Assembly: GCA_050014415.1 (NCBI GenBank)
Contig: JBEKDJ010000233.1
Coordinates: 1 to 7,518 of the forward strand
Source: JBEKDJ01 sp050014415
GTDB taxonomy: Bacteria > Desulfobacterota > BSN033 > UBA1163
DNA length: 7,518 bases
Direction: 5' to 3'
A program made the position numbers and the translations under genes. The notes under the pieces were generated by a model. It saw only the letters and a list, made by a program, of their open reading frames with translations. It searched no databases and was not told where the DNA came from. This document shows positions 5,566 to 7,518 of the stretch, one piece after another. Every line of letters starts with the position of its first letter. Position 1 is the first letter of the stretch.

Positions 5566-6027
5566 ATGGGCGAAAAGCTAATCTGTCAGAACAAGAAGGC
5601 TTTTCATAACTACTTTATTGAGGAAACGTACCAGGCCGGCATTTCCCTTCTCGGTTCAGAGGTCAAGTCCTTACGGGATGGAAAGGTCAACCTGGGAGAT
5701 AGCTACGGAGATATCAATCGAGGCGAGGTTTTTCTCGTCGATGCTCATATCAGTCCCTATCCTCAGGCGAACCGGCTGAATCATGACCCCTTGAGGAGTC
5801 GGAGGCTCCTTCTCCACAGAAGGGAGATCAAAAGGCTTATTGGTAAGGTTGAGCAAAGGGGGTATACGTTAATCCCGATCAAACTTTACTTTGTCAACGG
5901 AAAGGTCAAGGTGGATATGGCGCTTGCGAAGGGAAAGAAGCTCTTCGATAAACGAGAGACTCTTAAGAAGAAAACGATGGAACGTGAGATGGAAAGGGGG
6001 CGAAAAGGGTTCGACGGGGATCGTTGA
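5566..6027 (+). CDS. smpB: SsrA-binding protein SmpB
   Basis: 153 residues. SmpB binds the tRNA-like domain of tmRNA, delivers it to ribosomes stalled on broken messages, and places its basic C-terminal tail in the empty mRNA channel. Seen: NKKAFHNYFIEETYQAGISL and LGSEVKSLRDGKVNLGDSY in the N-terminal beta-barrel (residues 9-47), HISPY (61-65), NHDPLRSRRLLLHRREI (72-88), YTLIPIKLYF (100-109), and the family signature GKKLFDKRE (123-131) before the helical basic tail. The ATG has no Shine-Dalgarno, and the promoter geometry suggests a leaderless message. The last ten sense codons (R144 to R153) and the TGA lie inside the tmRNA gene that follows on the same strand. The natural tail of the family would end about there, so the overlap adds an unusual GRKGFDGDR ending. 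Identification is firm, helped by the adjacent ssrA. Confidence 0.97.
   Translation: MGEKLICQNKKAFHNYFIEETYQAGISLLGSEVKSLRDGKVNLGDSYGDINRGEVFLVDAHISPYPQANRLNHDPLRSRRLLLHRREIKRLIGKVEQRGYTLIPIKLYFVNGKVKVDMALAKGKKLFDKRETLKKKTMEREMERGRKGFDGDR
5924..5952 (+). promoter_or_regulatory. Possible internal promoter for ssrA, inside smpB
   Basis: TTGCGA (5924-5929), 17 bases, GATAAA (5947-5952). The predicted start near 5959 would give a precursor with about 37 bases ahead of the mature tmRNA end at 5996. Both hexamers are moderate matches in coding DNA, so chance is possible. If real, ssrA can be made without smpB co-transcription. Confidence 0.3.
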
Positions 6028-6352
6028 CGGCAGGGCTGCATGCCGAGGTCCCATTGGCTCGTTAAACAAATGGGAACTAAACATAATCGCAAACAACTAC
6101 GATTATGCCCTGGCTGCTTAACCGCAGCTAGGCGTCCTCCCTGTCCTTTCCTGTAGGGCAGGAACAGGATGTCAGAAAAACAGGATAGCTTCCCTCCGAC
6201 GCCTATAGGAGGGGAGCGAAACCTCATAGGATAGTCTCTTGGGAATCCTGCCTGTAGGAGGCCTGATGGGCGAATTCAAAATGCAGGCTATGCATGTAGA
6301 TGTTCTGTCGGAAGGTTTCCGGACGCGGGTTCGATTCCCGCCGCCTCCACCA
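5996..6352 (+). ncRNA. ssrA: Transfer-messenger RNA (tmRNA, SsrA RNA)
   Basis: 357 bases, one-piece form. The ends form a 7-bp tRNA-like acceptor stem: GGGGGCG (5996-6002) pairs with CGCCTCC (6342-6348, one G-U), followed by discriminator A and encoded CCA (6350-6352). The T arm is perfect: GCGGG, loop TTCGATT (6330-6336), CCCGC. The 5' part has the conserved GGGTTCGACGGGG segment, then TGCATGCCGAG leading into pseudoknot 1 (TCCCATT pairing with AATGGGA). A tag reading frame follows at 6089-6121. Its stop lies in a GCTGC-TTAACC-GCAGC hairpin, and further pseudoknot-like pairings (for example CCTGT/ACAGG, CCTATAGGAGG/CCTCATAGG) precede the 3' domain. It rescues stalled ribosomes together with SmpB, encoded immediately upstream and overlapping it by 32 bases. 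The mature 5' end is inferred from acceptor pairing. Confidence 0.97.
6089..6121 (+). CDS. tmRNA-encoded proteolysis tag ANNYDYALAA
   Basis: Internal reading frame of the tmRNA. Translation resumes at GCA (6089-6091), preceded by TAATC, similar to the conserved bases before the resume codon in E. coli. It reads A-N-N-Y-D-Y-A-L-A-A and ends at TAA. The ending ALAA is the classical degradation signal read by ClpXP-type proteases. There is no start codon, as expected. The choice of resume codon is by analogy. Confidence 0.9.
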   Translation, partial: ANNYDYALAA

Positions 6353-6357
6353 ATTTG

Positions 6358-6390
6358 AAAAGCCCTTTAATTTCGGGGCTTTTTATTTTT
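6358..6390 (+). terminator. Rho-independent terminator of ssrA
   Basis: AAAAGCCC (6358-6365) pairs with GGGCTTTT (6376-6383) around a ten-base loop and runs into TTTTTATTTTT. It begins six bases after the CCA end of the tmRNA, so the primary transcript needs only slight 3' trimming. Confidence 0.9.
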
Positions 6391-6775
6391 ATCAGAGTTA
6401 AAAATACACTATCTAGATACTATCCGGGACCTCTTTCTACCAAGAAAAACCAACAACCAAACTTTTCAAAATTATCACCGATAAAAACGCTCTTCCTTCC
6501 TGTAATCAATTTTTGACAACTTCTACCAAAATGTGTAGACTTCAACTGGTAATCGATAAGGGGCTTATCTGAACCTGTTTCGGAGATCAAGGAGCAAATG
6601 AAAGGCCATTTTTCTGACCTATTTGCTGTCGTTTCTTGTGTGAAGAGGCGACATTTTTAATTTGTACTAGTTAAAAACCTTTATTTTCCTTACTTGTGGA
6701 TAATTAATTTGCGTCAGTGCTGACCGCTTCGTTAAAAGATGGGATGATTGAAGATGCTAAATTACGGAGGAAACG
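6391..6775. other. AT-rich region without an identifiable gene
   Basis: The stretch after the tmRNA terminator is visibly richer in A and T than the flanking genes. One tiny frame, ATG at 6598 to TAA at 6660 (20 codons), follows AAGGAG at a plausible distance; it may be chance or a remnant of the start of a transposase. Just before the transposase fragment, 6708-6776 is open in a different frame and may also be decayed transposase sequence. No complete gene is supported. Confidence 0.4.
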
Positions 6776-7165
6776 GTGACCGAACGACATCGTCAAAACC
6801 ACCGATGGATCCAAAAGACCGAGGTCCACCACTGGCGGTGGGTAACAACGCTCCCGATGTCTCGACTGTCCACGCGTCTGCTCTGGTACATTGCTCATCG
6901 ACGGTGGGAGATCGAAAATAATCTGTTCCACACTCTCGTCACTTATTGGTCGCTCGATCACTGCTTCAAACATCAGCCCACAGCCATCCTCAACTTCGTT
7001 CTGACCCGCTTCATTGCTTTCGTGCTCCTCCAGAGTTTCTATTCTGGGAACCTCAAGACCCAACGACGTCTGCATCTGACATTAATCGGACTGGCTACGG
7101 AACGGCATCTGGGTTCAGTCATTATGCAGATCCCTGCTCCTTGGATCTGTCCACCCGGGGGATAG
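6776..7165 (+). pseudogene. Decayed transposase, C-terminal fragment (IS4-like DDE type)
   Basis: 129 codons resembling the C-terminal third of a DDE transposase. The key stretch is HRRWEIENNLFHTL (residues 41-54), where W-x-I-E-N carries the final catalytic Glu (E47), followed by WSLDHCFKHQPTAILNFVLT (58-77) and a hydrophobic FIAFVLLQSF helix. The two catalytic Asp residues and the N-terminal domains are missing, because upstream sequence is interrupted by stops in this frame (TAA at 6758). The GTG at 6776 has GGAGG five bases upstream, but this is likely fortuitous. I could not find terminal inverted repeats or a target duplication. It is best read as an old insertion-sequence remnant, not an active element. 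The exact IS family is uncertain. Confidence 0.65.
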
Positions 7166-7518
7166 CTCGACTTCCTTTGCCCCCTCTTAGCTCCTTAATG
7201 GTCTCTCTTCCGAAGATGATGAAGAGGTGTTGTTTCTCCACCGGCTCTGCCTCAATCTTGGCCTAAGAACAGAAGTGCGAAAATGCCTCTGAACCCTTTT
7301 ACCTACCCCCTCTCTACGATTTGCCCTTCCACACGCCTCCGTTCTACGGCTTGACCAACAGCAGCTCGCTGATTTACGGAATTCCTGCACAAACAACAAC
7401 AATTCCGCAATTAAACTTTTTTAGTTCCATTGTCCAACGTAATTTCAATCAGTTAGAACCAAAGCCTTCCGAAGAGCAAATTCGCATTTAAGAAAAGGCT
7501 TGACTTTTAATATCTTTC
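7166..7518. other. 353-base region with no recognisable gene
   Basis: Only short shadow frames occur and none resembles a known protein. It may include the distal end of the decayed insertion sequence. AAGCCTT (7462-7468) and AAGGCTT (7495-7501) form a 7-bp inverted repeat, and a TTGACT at 7500-7505 could be the -35 element of a gene beyond the right edge. Confidence 0.4.

Noticed and set aside
5558..5581. Upstream short open frame (ATG at 5558, seven codons) overlapping the smpB start
   Set aside because: Its ATG overlaps the predicted -10 element, so it would lie upstream of the transcription start; no ribosome-binding site.
6321..6352. Separate tRNA gene suggested by a T arm and CCA
   Set aside because: The acceptor partner is 346 bases upstream at 5996, and the intervening sequence has tmRNA landmarks; this is the tmRNA 3' domain.
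6704..7075. Minus-strand open frame opposite the transposase fragment
   Set aside because: It is the antisense shadow of a recognisable transposase sequence on the plus strand.
6353..7518. Integrated element bounded by a duplicated ssrA 3' end
   Set aside because: I looked for a second copy of the ssrA 3' end downstream and saw none in the window; no integrase gene is visible.

Overview
The window looks like a bacterial chromosome segment of roughly 50% GC. The protein families, the SmpB/tmRNA pair and a tmRNA tag read as ANNYDYALAA would suit a Desulfobacterota-like (former deltaproteobacterial) anaerobe. That placement is an impression from family resemblance, not a demonstrated assignment. 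Every protein-coding gene except the crotonase and smpB has a clear Shine-Dalgarno sequence.

Left part (1-2804). A minus-strand gene for a ribose-phosphate pyrophosphokinase (PRPP synthetase) runs off the left edge. It has a GTG start and a near-consensus sigma70-type promoter. After a 330-base spacer that contains a perfect 19-bp hairpin comes a minus-strand gene for a small exported SnoaL/NTF2-like protein, also with a recognisable promoter. A 450-base spacer without a convincing gene leads to a plus-strand papain-like (C1) cysteine peptidase with all catalytic residues and no signal peptide.

Middle (2803-5565). A probable minus-strand operon encodes a crotonase-fold acyl-CoA enzyme (first gene) and an FMN-dependent nitronate monooxygenase/FabK-like oxidoreductase (second gene, 77 bases later). 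The pair suggests acyl-CoA or related oxidised-substrate metabolism. The crotonase lacks the second catalytic glutamate of classical hydratases and has a PaaG-like aspartate instead, so it is more likely an isomerase. The spacer upstream of it (5039-5565) is full of repeats: a 7-base periodic AGAC run, a long imperfect inverted repeat with nested hairpins, and a second hairpin flanked by imperfect inverted repeats.

Right part (5531-7518). The trans-translation (ribosome rescue) module is complete: smpB followed directly by ssrA (tmRNA), with a rho-independent terminator after the tmRNA. Two details stand out. The best smpB promoter places the transcription start on, or within a base of, the ATG, so smpB mRNA is probably leaderless. 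Also, the 3' end of smpB, including its stop codon, lies inside the mature tmRNA, a 32-base overlap. Maturation of the tmRNA 5' end from a co-transcript would therefore turn the smpB message into a non-stop mRNA, which is itself a trans-translation substrate. Downstream is an AT-rich stretch and a decayed transposase C-terminal fragment. The last 350 bases hold nothing I can identify.
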